A stretch of DNA of 64,000 nucleotides from positions 1,523,666 to 1,587,665 of the forward strand of contig NZ_WUTS01000001.1 in the NCBI RefSeq assembly GCF_009901955.1. Direction: 5' to 3'. Source of the stretch: Halomonas icarae (lineage in GTDB: Bacteria > Pseudomonadota > Gammaproteobacteria > Pseudomonadales > Halomonadaceae). This document shows, in pieces, positions 1 to 8,981 of the stretch. A program made the translations under genes and the position numbers. The stretch's first letter is position 1. Each line of letters starts with the position of its first letter. The notes under the pieces were generated by a model. That model did not search any database. It saw only the letters and a list, made by a program, of their open reading frames with translations, and was not told the DNA's origin.

Positions 1-21
1 CGTTATCGACAAGGAGTCGTC

Positions 22-552
22 ATGACCTCTTCCTTTAACGCCGCGGACTCGACCCCGCAGCACGTACTCGAGCAGGCCGCCGGCGTCGCGACGGCCCAGG
101 GCCCGCTGGGCGACGCCCTGGCACGGCGCCAGGCGCTGATGAGTCGCACCCAGGCCTCCTACGAGGCCGCCCTGCTGCCCGAGGATCCGGGCGGGTTGTC
201 ACACGCCGAGCGCGCCGTGCTGGCCTGCCGCATGGCGCGGGTCTGTCAGCAGGCCGGGCTGACCGAGCACTACGCCGCCCTGCTCGCCGAAAAGGACGCC
301 GCTGACGAGCTGGCCGCGCTGGCCACGCCCGGCGCCCAGCCTCCGGCGGAGGACGCTCGGCTCACGGCCATCGTCGCCTATGTGGACCTCGTCACCGAGT
401 CGCCCCGCGATGCCAGCCCCGAGGATATCCAGCGCCTTCAGCAGGCCGGCATCGCCGAAAGCGATATCGTGCGCCTGGCGGGCCTGGTCGCCTTCGTCAA
501 CTACCAGCTGCGCGTGGCCGCGGTGCTGGCCGTGATGGGAGAGCCGACATGA
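22..552 (+). CDS. CMD-domain protein, Avi_7170-like
   Basis: A 176-residue helical protein of the carboxymuconolactone decarboxylase/AhpD superfamily. It most resembles the CMD-domain family normally paired with a peroxidase-like partner. The start is supported by an AAGGAG Shine-Dalgarno about 6 bases upstream. The usual CxxC redox pair is absent: the central helix carries cysteines spaced as CRMARVC, so thiol peroxidase activity is doubtful and a structural or partner role is possible. Its stop overlaps the next start in ATGA, so the two are translationally coupled. The substrate is unknown. Family assignment is by recognition of the sequence pattern and is moderately sure. Confidence 0.75.
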   Translation: MTSSFNAADSTPQHVLEQAAGVATAQGPLGDALARRQALMSRTQASYEAALLPEDPGGLSHAERAVLACRMARVCQQAGLTEHYAALLAEKDAADELAALATPGAQPPAEDARLTAIVAYVDLVTESPRDASPEDIQRLQQAGIAESDIVRLAGLVAFVNYQLRVAAVLAVMGEPT

Positions 553-1127
553 GCCGTGTGATCCGCAAGTTCACCACCCGTGTGCCCCAGTGGCGTCCGC
601 ACCTGACCCCGGTGGATCTCGACAATGCGACCCCGGCCCAGCGTGAGGCCCTGAAGGAGACCCCGTCGAATACCAAGGTCTCCGACTATGTGCTGGTGCT
701 GGCCCACGACCCCGAGTCGCTGCGCATTCGCACGGCGCTGTTCAACGGCATCATGTATGACCCCGACGGCCTGTCTCGTGCCGAGCGAGAACTGGGTGCC
801 GTGGCCGCCTCGTTCGTGAACCGCTGCATCTACTGCGCCGCGGTGCACGCCCAGCGCTACAACCAGCTGACTGGCGATGATGCCGTGATGCAGGAGATCT
901 TCTTCCACGGCGAGAAGGCCCGGCTCGACCCCCGCCAGCAGGCCATCCTGCGCTTCGCGGTGGGCCTGTCCGAATGCCCGCCGAAGGTCGGCGCCGATGA
1001 CATCGCCAGCCTGCGCGAGGCCGGCCTCGACGAGCTGGAGATTCTCGATCTGACCCTGGCGACCACCCTGTTTGGCTGGGCCAATCGCCTGATGCACACC
1101 CTGGGCGAGCCGGTGGCCGCCCGCTGA
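549..1127 (+). CDS. peroxidase-related alkylhydroperoxidase (CMD fold)
   Basis: A 192-residue AhpD-like protein carrying the catalytic CxxC as C93-I-Y-C96, followed by H100, the normal peroxidatic/resolving arrangement of this superfamily. It overlaps the preceding CMD gene by 4 bases and is followed, after a short GC-rich hairpin, by a TRAP transporter in the same orientation. Families of this kind often sit beside uptake systems and flavin monooxygenases, but the window starts too late to see what lies upstream. The likely role is reduction of a peroxide or dehydrogenation intermediate made from the imported compound. That role is inference; the fold and active site are visible. Confidence 0.8.
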   Translation: MSRVIRKFTTRVPQWRPHLTPVDLDNATPAQREALKETPSNTKVSDYVLVLAHDPESLRIRTALFNGIMYDPDGLSRAERELGAVAASFVNRCIYCAAVHAQRYNQLTGDDAVMQEIFFHGEKARLDPRQQAILRFAVGLSECPPKVGADDIASLREAGLDELEILDLTLATTLFGWANRLMHTLGEPVAAR

Positions 1128-1142
1128 GAAACAACAACACCC

Positions 1143-1160
1143 GCGCCGGCCTGCCGGCGC
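1143..1160 (+). terminator. GC hairpin between CMD pair and TRAP operon
   Basis: Perfect 8-base arms GCGCCGGC and GCCGGCGC separated by only CT. No T-tract follows, so it is more likely an mRNA-stabilising or partial-termination hairpin before the highly expressed binding protein than a true terminator. Confidence 0.35.
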
Positions 1161-1192
1161 ACTCCCCACTGACGACCAATGGAGCCCCTCTG

Positions 1193-2182
1193 ATGGCCAT
1201 AACAACACGTCTCACCCAGCTTACCCTGCTCTCCGCCGCCACCCTGCTGGCCGCCTCCCCCGCCCTGGCCCAGAAGCTGCGCCTGGCCACCGTGGTCAGC
1301 GCTCCTCATCCCTGGGTCGATGCCGCCGAGGCCTTCAAGGCCGAGGTCGAGGAGGCGACCGACCAGCGCATCACCGTCGACATCTTCCCCGGCGGCCAGC
1401 TGGGTAACGACCAGACCGTGGTCGACGAGATCCGCATCGGCACCACCGACATGATCATCGGCGGGGTGCAGAACATCGCCCCCTACGTGCAGGACTTCGA
1501 GATCTTCAGTCTCAACTACCTGTTCGACGACATGGACGCCTTCCGCGCGGCGACCGCCCCCGACTCGGCGGTATTCGCTCACTTTGCCGAAGAGATGGAG
1601 AGCACCGGTACCGGCCTCAAGCTGCTGGCCCTGACCGGCGGCGGCACCCGCAACCTGAGCACCAACACCGGGCCGGTCACCGAGCCGTCCGACCTGGATG
1701 ACGTCAAGATGCGCATCACCGGCTCGCAGCTGGACGCCAAGATGTGGCAGGCGGTGGGTGCACTGACCACCTCGCTGCCCTGGACCGAGATCTACACCGG
1801 CATGCAGACCGGGGTCATCGGTGCCTTCGAGAGCACCATCAGCGGCTTCTACTCCAGCCGGCTCTACGAGGTGGCGCCCTACCACGCCAAGACCGAACAC
1901 CAGGTGATGATGAGCCACTTCTCCATCGGTGAGCGCAGCTTCTCGCGCCTCTCCGAGGAGGACCAGGCGATCGTGCTGGCCGCCGCCCGGCGGGCCGGCG
2001 AGCTGGGTACCGAAAAGGGGGTGGAGTACGACGCCGCCCTGATCGACACCCTGAAGGAGCAGGGCGTGACCGTCACCGAGGTGGACAAGCAGGCCTTCAT
2101 CGATGCCAGCGTACCGCTGCATGACGAATATGCCGCCGAGCGTGGCGTGTCCGACCTGCTGACACTGATTCGCGAGCTGTAA
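1193..2182 (+). CDS. TRAP transporter substrate-binding protein (DctP family)
   Basis: A 329-residue periplasmic solute receptor. A Sec signal peptide ends near residue 26 (ASPALAQ, cleavage after ALA), and the mature protein begins KLRLATVV. The central MRITGS segment holds the arginine that in DctP proteins clamps a substrate carboxylate, so a small carboxylic acid is the likely ligand. The following permeases complete a tripartite Na+-driven importer. Only about 65 bases separate it from the upstream peroxidase-like pair, suggesting a shared transcript. The ligand cannot be read from sequence. Confidence 0.92.
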   Translation: MAITTRLTQLTLLSAATLLAASPALAQKLRLATVVSAPHPWVDAAEAFKAEVEEATDQRITVDIFPGGQLGNDQTVVDEIRIGTTDMIIGGVQNIAPYVQDFEIFSLNYLFDDMDAFRAATAPDSAVFAHFAEEMESTGTGLKLLALTGGGTRNLSTNTGPVTEPSDLDDVKMRITGSQLDAKMWQAVGALTTSLPWTEIYTGMQTGVIGAFESTISGFYSSRLYEVAPYHAKTEHQVMMSHFSIGERSFSRLSEEDQAIVLAAARRAGELGTEKGVEYDAALIDTLKEQGVTVTEVDKQAFIDASVPLHDEYAAERGVSDLLTLIREL

Positions 2183-2243
2183 CAGTGCCGACACGGCCGC
2201 GGCATGCCGCCGCGGTCGTGTCGTTTCGGGAGAGCAACACGAC

Positions 2244-2756
2244 ATGCGGCGACTCAACAACCTTATCGAAACCCTGTTCCTGCTGGTGAGCGGGACCCTG
2301 TTCGCGGTCTTCATCACCACCATTCTGTATCAGGTACTGGCACGCAACTATCTGAAGATCTCGGTGGCCTGGTCCGACGAGGTGGCCATGGCCTGCTTCA
2401 TCTGGTCGGTCTTCCTGGGCGCCGCGGTGGCACTACGCCGGCGCAGCCACTATGTGATCGAGATGCTGCCCCCTCGCTTCGCGATCACCAATCGGGCCCT
2501 GCGCCTGTTCGGCGGCCTGGCCTGCCTGCCGCTGATCTATGTGCTGGTGGTCCACGGTCAGATCCTCACCGACATGGGCTGGGGGCGCCGCTCGGTATCG
2601 CTGGGCACCCCCATGGCCTACGTCTTCATGGCGATGCCGATCGCCGGCGTGGCCATGGCGCTGTTCTCCCTCGAGGTGCTCCACGAGGATGTTCGCGCCC
2701 TGATCGGTCGACCCGCCTCGCCGTCCACCACAGCCGAGGAGAGCACCTGCTCATGA
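2244..2756 (+). CDS. TRAP transporter small permease (DctQ family)
   Basis: A 170-residue inner-membrane protein with four hydrophobic helices and the usual DctQ pattern (RNYLKISVAWSDEVA, then VFLGAAVALRRRSH). It bridges the binding protein and the large permease. A GGGAGAGCAACACGAC leader places a ribosome-binding site before the start. The stop overlaps the start of the next gene as ATGA, so DctQ and DctM are coupled and made in matched amounts. Confidence 0.92.
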   Translation: MRRLNNLIETLFLLVSGTLFAVFITTILYQVLARNYLKISVAWSDEVAMACFIWSVFLGAAVALRRRSHYVIEMLPPRFAITNRALRLFGGLACLPLIYVLVVHGQILTDMGWGRRSVSLGTPMAYVFMAMPIAGVAMALFSLEVLHEDVRALIGRPASPSTTAEESTCS

Positions 2757-4051
2757 GTCCCATCGTCACGCTTATCGCCAGCTTCCTGCTGCTGATCGCG
2801 CTGAGCGTCCCCATCGCCTTCGCCATCGGCCTGGCCTCCATCATCACCATCTGGCAGCTCGATATTCCGCTGACCTCGGTGGTCAACCAGATGTTCGCCA
2901 GCATCAACTCCTTCCCGCTGCTGGCGGTCCCCTTCTTCCTGCTGCTGGGCCGGCTGATGAACGACGGCGGCATCACCGATCGTCTGCTGCGCTTCGCCGA
3001 CAGCACCGTCGGCCATATCCGCGGCGGCCTGGGGCATATCAACGTCATGGTGTCGATGATGTTCGCCAGCCTCTCCGGCTCGGCGGCCGCCGACACGGCC
3101 AGCGTCGGCGCGGTGCTGATCCCGGCCATGAAGAAGGCCGGCTACCCCTCGCCATTCGCGGTAGCGCTGACCGCCGCCTCCTCGGTGCTGGGCGGCATCA
3201 TCCCCCCGTCGATCCTGATGGTGATCTACGGTGCCTTCGGCAACGTCTCGGTAGGCGCGCTGTTCCTGGGTGGCGTGGTACCGGGGCTGCTGATCGGACT
3301 GGCCCAGATGGGCTACGCCTACAGCGTGGCCCGGCGGCTGAATCTGCAGGCGGAAAGCGAGTTCTCGCTGCGCCAGGTCGCCCGCACCGGTCTGGTCGCC
3401 GCCCCGCCGATGATCCTGCCCATCGTGGTGCTGGGTGGCATCACCGCCGGGGTGTTCACCGCCACCGAGGCGGCCTCGGTGGCGGTGCTGGTGGGCCTGC
3501 TGCTGGCGGTGGTGTTCTACCGCGCCATCCGCCTGCGCGCCCTGCCCGGCATCCTCGCCGAGTCGGTGATCGCCTACTCGCTGCCGATGTTCGCCGTGGC
3601 CGCCGCCGGCATCATGGGCTGGCTGATCTCCTATCTGGGCATTGCCGACGAGGTGGCCCGCTTCATCCTCTCGGTCACCGACGCTCGCATCGGCATCATG
3701 TTGATGATCATGGCCTTCATGTTGATCATCGGTACCGTGCTCAGCCCGGTCACCGCGGTGATCATCTTCCTGCCGATCATTCAGAGCATCTGCGTGGCCG
3801 CCGACATCAACCAGATCCACATGGCGCTGATCGTGATCCTGTCGCTGACCCTGGGCCTGGTGACGCCGCCCTACGGCATCTGCCTGCTGATCGCCAGCCA
3901 GATCGGCGAGGTCTCCACCCCCAGAGCCTTCGTCGCCATCCTGCCGTTGATCGGGCTGGTGATGCTGATTATTCTGGCCGGCATCCTGATTCCGGACCTG
4001 TTCCTGATCCTGCCCCAGACGATCATGCCCGAGGCATTCGGCGGCCGCTGA
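2753..4051 (+). CDS. TRAP transporter large permease (DctM family)
   Basis: A 432-residue integral membrane subunit with about twelve hydrophobic segments, carrying out Na+-coupled translocation. Family signatures visible include LSGSAAADTASVGAVLIPAM and GGIIPPSILMVIYG. The reading frame is open further upstream, but the start was placed at the ATG that overlaps the DctQ stop because the product then begins MSPIVTLIASF, the usual N-terminus. A strong terminator follows, closing the operon. Confidence 0.93.
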   Translation: MSPIVTLIASFLLLIALSVPIAFAIGLASIITIWQLDIPLTSVVNQMFASINSFPLLAVPFFLLLGRLMNDGGITDRLLRFADSTVGHIRGGLGHINVMVSMMFASLSGSAAADTASVGAVLIPAMKKAGYPSPFAVALTAASSVLGGIIPPSILMVIYGAFGNVSVGALFLGGVVPGLLIGLAQMGYAYSVARRLNLQAESEFSLRQVARTGLVAAPPMILPIVVLGGITAGVFTATEAASVAVLVGLLLAVVFYRAIRLRALPGILAESVIAYSLPMFAVAAAGIMGWLISYLGIADEVARFILSVTDARIGIMLMIMAFMLIIGTVLSPVTAVIIFLPIIQSICVAADINQIHMALIVILSLTLGLVTPPYGICLLIASQIGEVSTPRAFVAILPLIGLVMLIILAGILIPDLFLILPQTIMPEAFGGR

Positions 4052-4080
4052 GCCCCGTCCTGCGGCACCCGTAAAACCAG

Positions 4081-4114
4081 CGACGCCCTGCCGGTCATCC
4101 CCGGCAGGGCGTCG
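4081..4114 (+). terminator. intrinsic terminator of the TRAP operon
   Basis: Perfect 14-base arms (CGACGCCCTGCCGG and its complement) around a 6-base loop TCATCC, followed by TTTCCTTT. It lies 30 bases past the large-permease stop. Confidence 0.85.
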
Positions 4115-4232
4115 TTTCCTTTACGAGGCAGCAGATGCCGAGACAGTTACCGGAATGGGTACCGGTGCTGACCGGTTGCTGATAAGACCGTCACCTCATG
4201 GCCTTGGCGGTGAGGTGGCCTGACCTGGCCGA

Positions 4233-4880
4233 CTAAGGCGACTCCGCGGCGATCTCCTGCAGCGCGCTCACCAGTGTTTCTGGCTCCTGAGCCCCGGCAA
4301 TCAGGTACTTCTCGTTGATAATGTAGGCCGGCACGGACGAGACACCGGCATGTTGATAGCGGGCCTCATCCTCGCGCACGGCATCGGCATACTGCGCCGA
4401 CTCAAGCACTTCCCGGGCGCCTTCCGGCGCCAGCCCCGCGGCGTTAACACAACGGACAAGAATCTCATGGTCCGAGACATCTTCCGCCCTGCCGAAATAG
4501 GCCTCGAACAGCGCCTGCTTCATGGCGGTGGCCTCGCCCTGCTCACCGGCCCACTTCACCAACCGGTGGGCATCGAAGGTATTGCAGGAGCGTCGCTCCT
4601 GGAGCTTCGCGAAGTTGATGCCGAGCTCCTTCGCGATGGTCATCATCCGGCCCTGGCTCGCGCGCATCTCCTCCTCGCTGCGCCCATACTTGCGCGCCAG
4701 CGCCGACAGGATCGGCTCCCCCTCTCCGCTCTGCTCAGGATTCAGTTCGAAGGCATGCCAGCGAATCGTGAACGCGAACTCTGACGCCAGCCGCTGCATG
4801 GCCAGCTCCAGCCGAGCATAGCCGATGGCACACCAGGGGCAGGCAATATCCGAAACAATATCTATATCGATCTTCTTCAT
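4233..4880 (-). CDS. DsbA-family oxidoreductase, FrnE-like
   Basis: A 215-residue thioredoxin-fold protein with the CPWC active site at residues 14-17, a helical insertion, and a cis-proline segment SSVPAYII. It lacks a signal peptide, as cytoplasmic FrnE/2-hydroxychromene isomerase-like proteins do. Start choice: a GTG three codons upstream is possible, but GGAGG lies 10 bases before the ATG and only 1 base before the GTG, so the ATG is used. It shares orientation with the CMD protein at 4987-5574, about 105 bases upstream of it. The likely role is cytoplasmic disulfide exchange under oxidative stress; the substrate is unknown. Confidence 0.88.
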   Translation of the reverse strand: MKKIDIDIVSDIACPWCAIGYARLELAMQRLASEFAFTIRWHAFELNPEQSGEGEPILSALARKYGRSEEEMRASQGRMMTIAKELGINFAKLQERRSCNTFDAHRLVKWAGEQGEATAMKQALFEAYFGRAEDVSDHEILVRCVNAAGLAPEGAREVLESAQYADAVREDEARYQHAGVSSVPAYIINEKYLIAGAQEPETLVSALQEIAAESP

Positions 4881-4986
4881 GACCGTCACACCTCCAATAA
4901 CTGATTGTTCGCCCGGTATATGACCCTTTTCGACGATTAGCCTACCAGCCTATACATCGCGCCAATCAATTATTGGAGTTCGCGGC

Positions 4987-5574
4987 CTACTTCTCCCGCG
5001 GTACCCGCCCCATCAAATAGAATTCCTCGTTGGGAGGCGTCCCGGTCAGGGTGACCAGGCGGTTGGAGAGGCCGAAGAAGGCGGCGACGGCGCCGATGTC
5101 CCAGATATCGTCGTGGGTAAAGCCCGCCGCCTTCAGGCGAACCTCCCACTCCTCGGTCAGCTCTCCCACCTCCAGGCTGCAGTGCATGGCGAAGTCGAGC
5201 ATGGTGCGATGCCGCTCGCTGATCGGCGCGGTGCGATGGTTGATCGCCACCTGATCCGCCAGCAACGGATCCTTGCTGTAGATCCGCACCAGGGCACCGT
5301 GGGCCACCACACAGTAGAGGCAACGATTGCGGGCGCTGGTGGCCACCACGATCATCTCCTTCTCCGCCTTGGTCAGCGTATCGGACTCACGCTCCATCAG
5401 GGCGTCATGGTAGGCGAAGAAGGCGCGGAACTCGGCCGGACGATGCGCCAGCATCAAAAAGACATTGGGCACGAAGCCGGCCTTCTCCTGCACCGCCAGG
5501 ATGGCGTCGCGAATATCCTCGGGCAGGTCGTGGATCGATTCCGGAACGGGGAAACGGCTGATTGCGTTGGTCAT
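4987..5574 (-). CDS. peroxidase-related AhpD-like protein
   Basis: A 195-residue CMD-fold protein with the redox centre C85-L-Y-C88 and H92, preceded by acidic residues in TKAEKE. Its N-terminus ISRFPVPESIHDLPEDIRD is typical of the uncharacterised peroxidase-related family. A GTG 15 codons upstream would extend it, but that extension is low complexity and lacks a ribosome-binding site, so the internal ATG is preferred. It probably shares a transcript with the FrnE-like gene downstream. This is the third CMD-fold gene in the first 5.6 kb. Confidence 0.85.
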   Translation of the reverse strand: MTNAISRFPVPESIHDLPEDIRDAILAVQEKAGFVPNVFLMLAHRPAEFRAFFAYHDALMERESDTLTKAEKEMIVVATSARNRCLYCVVAHGALVRIYSKDPLLADQVAINHRTAPISERHRTMLDFAMHCSLEVGELTEEWEVRLKAAGFTHDDIWDIGAVAAFFGLSNRLVTLTGTPPNEEFYLMGRVPREK

Positions 5575-5683
5575 GGTGAGTGGTGAGTCCTGGTTTGTGG
5601 TTGTTGTCGCCTCGCTCACGATATCAGCTTACGTCAACGTCAACACGCCTGCCAAAGTCGCATGCGGCTTGTTGAGGCCTCGG

Positions 5684-8600
5684 CTACGCCGGCCTCGCCT
5701 CCTCAAACATCCCGGCCGGCATGGGGTGAGCCAGTTCCCAGGTCATGGCGATGGGCCGGTCCCCCTGAAGGCTCGTCAATGCCTTCGCTGGCCCCAGGAA
5801 GATAAAGGGTGCCGTCTCGCCCTCGATTCGCTTGGTCAAGCGTGCGAAGAAGAGGATGGTATAGCCACGCTCTTGAAAATGAAGGTAGTTCTGCCCCGTA
5901 GAACTAAGCTGCGTGGTGTTCGACTGGCTCTCCCAGTGAAGTAGTGTACGGCTGATGGGGTAGTCGCGATAACGCGTCGTGGGGGAAAAATCGCTGTCAT
6001 CCTTCTGGAAGGTCACCAGGTGGATATAGGCGTGAATCTCCTTAGCATGGATCACCCCCACGCCTGTCGAGCCCGGCCTCTCCAAGCTTGCTAGGCCAAG
6101 TGCTGCCTTGATTTCTGCCATCCCGTAGGCGCCATGCAATAGCAGCCCACAGTCGAACGGAAGGTCATTAAGGGGACGCAGCGGTACCTGCTGGTGGCCG
6201 CGACGCCAGGCAGCCACTTCGGCGGCATCTGCCGCCACACTGGGGTTATCACGCCACTTGTGCAGCGACTGCTCGAGAGTGTCGACGCCCACCAGGCCGC
6301 CCTTCCTTCCCCACAGCAGGTAGTGCAATGCCGTCTGTTGCGCGGTGTCGTAGCGCCCTAGCGCTTCCTCGACGCCCTCGGGTTGCCCCAGGGTTTCGAT
6401 GGCCGTGAGCAGTTCGGGGTCGCTACGCAGTGCGATACGCGGCAACGATTTGCGCGCCTGATCGAGATCGGGGTCCTCGGGCATCGCTCGCCGCTCCGCC
6501 AACGCCTTCCACTCGGACCAGCTACGGCGTGACAGCACTTGGACAGGCGTCAGCCCGGTCGCCTCCAGAAAGCGTCCGAAGGTGAGCGGCTGCCCCACCT
6601 CTTCCGACCAGGTGCGCAATGTCTCGGGAATAAAATGGTTAAGGTCGGCCAGTACCGAGCGGATTTTGCCAAGCACTCGCTCTCGCGCCACCCGCTCGAG
6701 CTGAATGCTGCAGCCGGGCGGCAGGCTGGGAAAGTCGGCTTCCACCTCTCGATCCAGGCGCTGGCGCCGTCCGGTTAGCAAGGCCGTAAACCGGGTATCC
6801 AGTCGGTAGCGTCGATGGGTTTGCCCAACGAAGTCCAGGACGGTAAGGCACTCTTTACCTAGCGCATGACGGAGTCCACGACCCAGCTGCTGCAGAAACA
6901 CCGTCAGACTCTCGGTAGGACGCAGGAACATCACCAGGTTGATATCGGGAACATCGACCCCTTCGCTCAGTACATCGACGGTGAAGAGAAAGGGGAGTTT
7001 TCCTTCGCGGAACTCGCGCAGTCGCTCGGCGCGCAGCTCGGCCGGCGTGTCACCAACAATCACGGCGGCCCGGTACGCTCCGCCCAGCCGATTGAAGCAC
7101 TCCGCCATATACTCGGCGTGGCGTACCCCGGCACAGAATCCCACTGCGCGCACACCTTGCAGGTCGGGCTGATAACGCGACAAAGCCTGTACAACGGTAT
7201 CCACCCGCTGCTTGGCACGGAAGTCGTGTCCGGTCAGCAAGTTCTCCAGCTGCCGAGCATCATAGCGGCCATTGCGCCACAGGGAGTCATCGCTGAGATC
7301 GACGCTATCGCTGACCCCGAAGTAGTGAAAGGGACAAAGCAGCTTCTCTTCCAACGCTTCTGGCAGACGAATCTCGGCGGCAAAGTCGCCATCGAAGTCC
7401 GGCAGGATGCTGCTTCCATCCATTCGTTCGGGCGTCGCCGTCAGTCCCAACAGCACCCTAGGATCAAGCTCTTCGAGAAGTGCCCGATAGCTGCTGGCGG
7501 TCTCATGATGGGCCTCGTCGATCACCACATAGTGGAAGTGGTCGGCCCCCAATGACGCCCATGGCCGCTGTCTGTTCAGCATTTGAACCGAGGCAAATAA
7601 ATGACGATGTTCCGTCGGCACGTAGCCACCGACCCAAAGCTCACCGAAGTTCTGATCGCGAAGCACGGTGCGGAAGCAGGAGTGAGCCTGCTCCAGGATC
7701 TCCTTGCGATGGGCAACGAATAGCAGAGGCACCTGACGCCCCTCTCGCTCACAGACCCGCCGATAATCCAGCGCCGATATCACCGTCTTGCCGGTGCCGG
7801 TGGCCGCGACTACCAGATTTCGATATGAGCCGCGCTGGCGTGCGGCTGCCAGGGCCTCCAAAATCCGTAACTGAAAAGGCCGAGGCGTAATCTCGGCGAA
7901 GAAGGTTGCCCCGCTACGGTCGCGTTCTTTATGAGCCGCGATCGCACGCCGAAACCGCGGAAAGTCCGCTGGGGTATAGGCTTCGAACTCGTCGCTTTCC
8001 CAGTAGGCGGCAAACTCTGCCTCGAAGCGCTCAAGGACATGGGCCATATCCTGTGCGGTGACCTTGACGGTCCACTCCAATCCCTGGGTCATCGCCGAAT
8101 GGGACATGTTGGCGGAACCGATATAGGCGGTCGAATACCCACTTGCACGTCGGAAGTGATAGGCCTTGGCGTGCAGTCGCGTGCCACCGGTATCGTAGGA
8201 GACACGCACGGTGACATTGGGCTGCTGGGTCAACCACTCCAGCGCCGTCGGGTCACTGGCCCCCATATAGCTGGTGGAGATCAGGCGAACCGGTATATTA
8301 CGATCGGCCAGGCGCTCGAAGGCGGGCATCAACAGCCTTAACCCCGACCACTTAATAAACGACACCAGGATATCGACGCCATCGGCCGTGGCTATTTCGG
8401 CGCGAAGTTCGTGCTCCAAGGGCGGGTCATGTCCCAGCCCGGTCAACAGAGCACTGGTCGCCAATGGCGTAGCCGGTCGGGGCAGACGCTGGGCTCCCTG
8501 CACCAGCTCGCCAAGCACCGGCTTATCCGTCTCCAGCAGTTTCTTTCGGGCCAGATAGTCGAGACCATCGGTGGCCGATATCAGCTCGATAAGGCGATTA

Positions 8601-8800
8601 ACAAGTGGAAGGCGATGGTCGTCATCGACGATTCGCAAGGCTTGCTGAAGCAGCCGGCCGAGGAACTGAGCGTAGGCGTGGGGAGCCGTCTCATCATCGA
8701 GTTTCCGCAACACTGGCTTGAGATCAGGCTGCGCCTCCAGCTGCTCCCTGAGTTCTTCATCGAGAAGCCGCTCATAGAGCCCTTCCGGTAACCGTTCCAT
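5684..8800 (-). CDS. SauUSI-like type IV restriction enzyme (PLD-helicase-DUF3427)
   Basis: A 1038-residue multidomain protein. The phospholipase-D nuclease domain has H210-A-K212 and the GSAN motif at 228-231. A superfamily 2 helicase follows, with Walker A ATGTGKT at 333-339, DEAH at 428-431 and LTATPERMDG after it. The C-terminal part from about residue 700 matches the DUF3427 region. This order is that of SauUSI of Staphylococcus aureus, an ATP-dependent enzyme that cuts DNA containing modified cytosine. No methyltransferase or specificity gene is adjacent, which fits a stand-alone modification-dependent enzyme. The start is supported by GAGGA 8 bases upstream. Target specificity cannot be read here, and a repair helicase remains an alternative. 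Confidence 0.78.
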   Translation of the reverse strand: MERLPEGLYERLLDEELREQLEAQPDLKPVLRKLDDETAPHAYAQFLGRLLQQALRIVDDDHRLPLVNRLIELISATDGLDYLARKKLLETDKPVLGELVQGAQRLPRPATPLATSALLTGLGHDPPLEHELRAEIATADGVDILVSFIKWSGLRLLMPAFERLADRNIPVRLISTSYMGASDPTALEWLTQQPNVTVRVSYDTGGTRLHAKAYHFRRASGYSTAYIGSANMSHSAMTQGLEWTVKVTAQDMAHVLERFEAEFAAYWESDEFEAYTPADFPRFRRAIAAHKERDRSGATFFAEITPRPFQLRILEALAAARQRGSYRNLVVAATGTGKTVISALDYRRVCEREGRQVPLLFVAHRKEILEQAHSCFRTVLRDQNFGELWVGGYVPTEHRHLFASVQMLNRQRPWASLGADHFHYVVIDEAHHETASSYRALLEELDPRVLLGLTATPERMDGSSILPDFDGDFAAEIRLPEALEEKLLCPFHYFGVSDSVDLSDDSLWRNGRYDARQLENLLTGHDFRAKQRVDTVVQALSRYQPDLQGVRAVGFCAGVRHAEYMAECFNRLGGAYRAAVIVGDTPAELRAERLREFREGKLPFLFTVDVLSEGVDVPDINLVMFLRPTESLTVFLQQLGRGLRHALGKECLTVLDFVGQTHRRYRLDTRFTALLTGRRQRLDREVEADFPSLPPGCSIQLERVARERVLGKIRSVLADLNHFIPETLRTWSEEVGQPLTFGRFLEATGLTPVQVLSRRSWSEWKALAERRAMPEDPDLDQARKSLPRIALRSDPELLTAIETLGQPEGVEEALGRYDTAQQTALHYLLWGRKGGLVGVDTLEQSLHKWRDNPSVAADAAEVAAWRRGHQQVPLRPLNDLPFDCGLLLHGAYGMAEIKAALGLASLERPGSTGVGVIHAKEIHAYIHLVTFQKDDSDFSPTTRYRDYPISRTLLHWESQSNTTQLSSTGQNYLHFQERGYTILFFARLTKRIEGETAPFIFLGPAKALTSLQGDRPIAMTWELAHPMPAGMFEEARPA

Positions 8801-8931
8801 GGTGTTCCTCTCCCTGCCCTATCGACGCCACCCAGGGTAGCAGCAATAGAGCGCTACTAGTGATTATGGCGACCCTCTCGGCGGGACAGGACATTGCTAG
8901 ATTCGCGGCCACCCCGTGGTCCTAAACGCAA

Positions 8932-8961
8932 GCGGCCCCGCCTCTTTCGAGACGGGGCCGC
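8932..8961 (-). terminator. terminator downstream of mmsA
   Basis: Hairpin with 9-base arms GCGGCCCCG/CGGGGCCGC and an inner CTC/GAG extension, lying 20 bases past the mmsA stop. On the minus strand it is followed by TTGCGTTT, a weak T-tract. Confidence 0.7.
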
Positions 8962-8981
8962 CGTTCACTGCGCCGAAAGGA

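Noticed and set aside
857..2323. 488-residue open frame opposite the TRAP binding protein
   Set aside because: High GC third-position bias leaves antisense frames open; composition is repetitive and it overlaps clear genes.
2204..2752. Long N-terminal extension in frame with the DctM permease
   Set aside because: It is the shadow of dctQ in another frame; the ATG at 2753 overlapping the dctQ stop gives the normal N-terminus.
4192..4217. CACCTCA/TGAGGTG hairpin as terminator of the FrnE-like gene
   Set aside because: Short stem, long loop and no T-tract; too weak to annotate.
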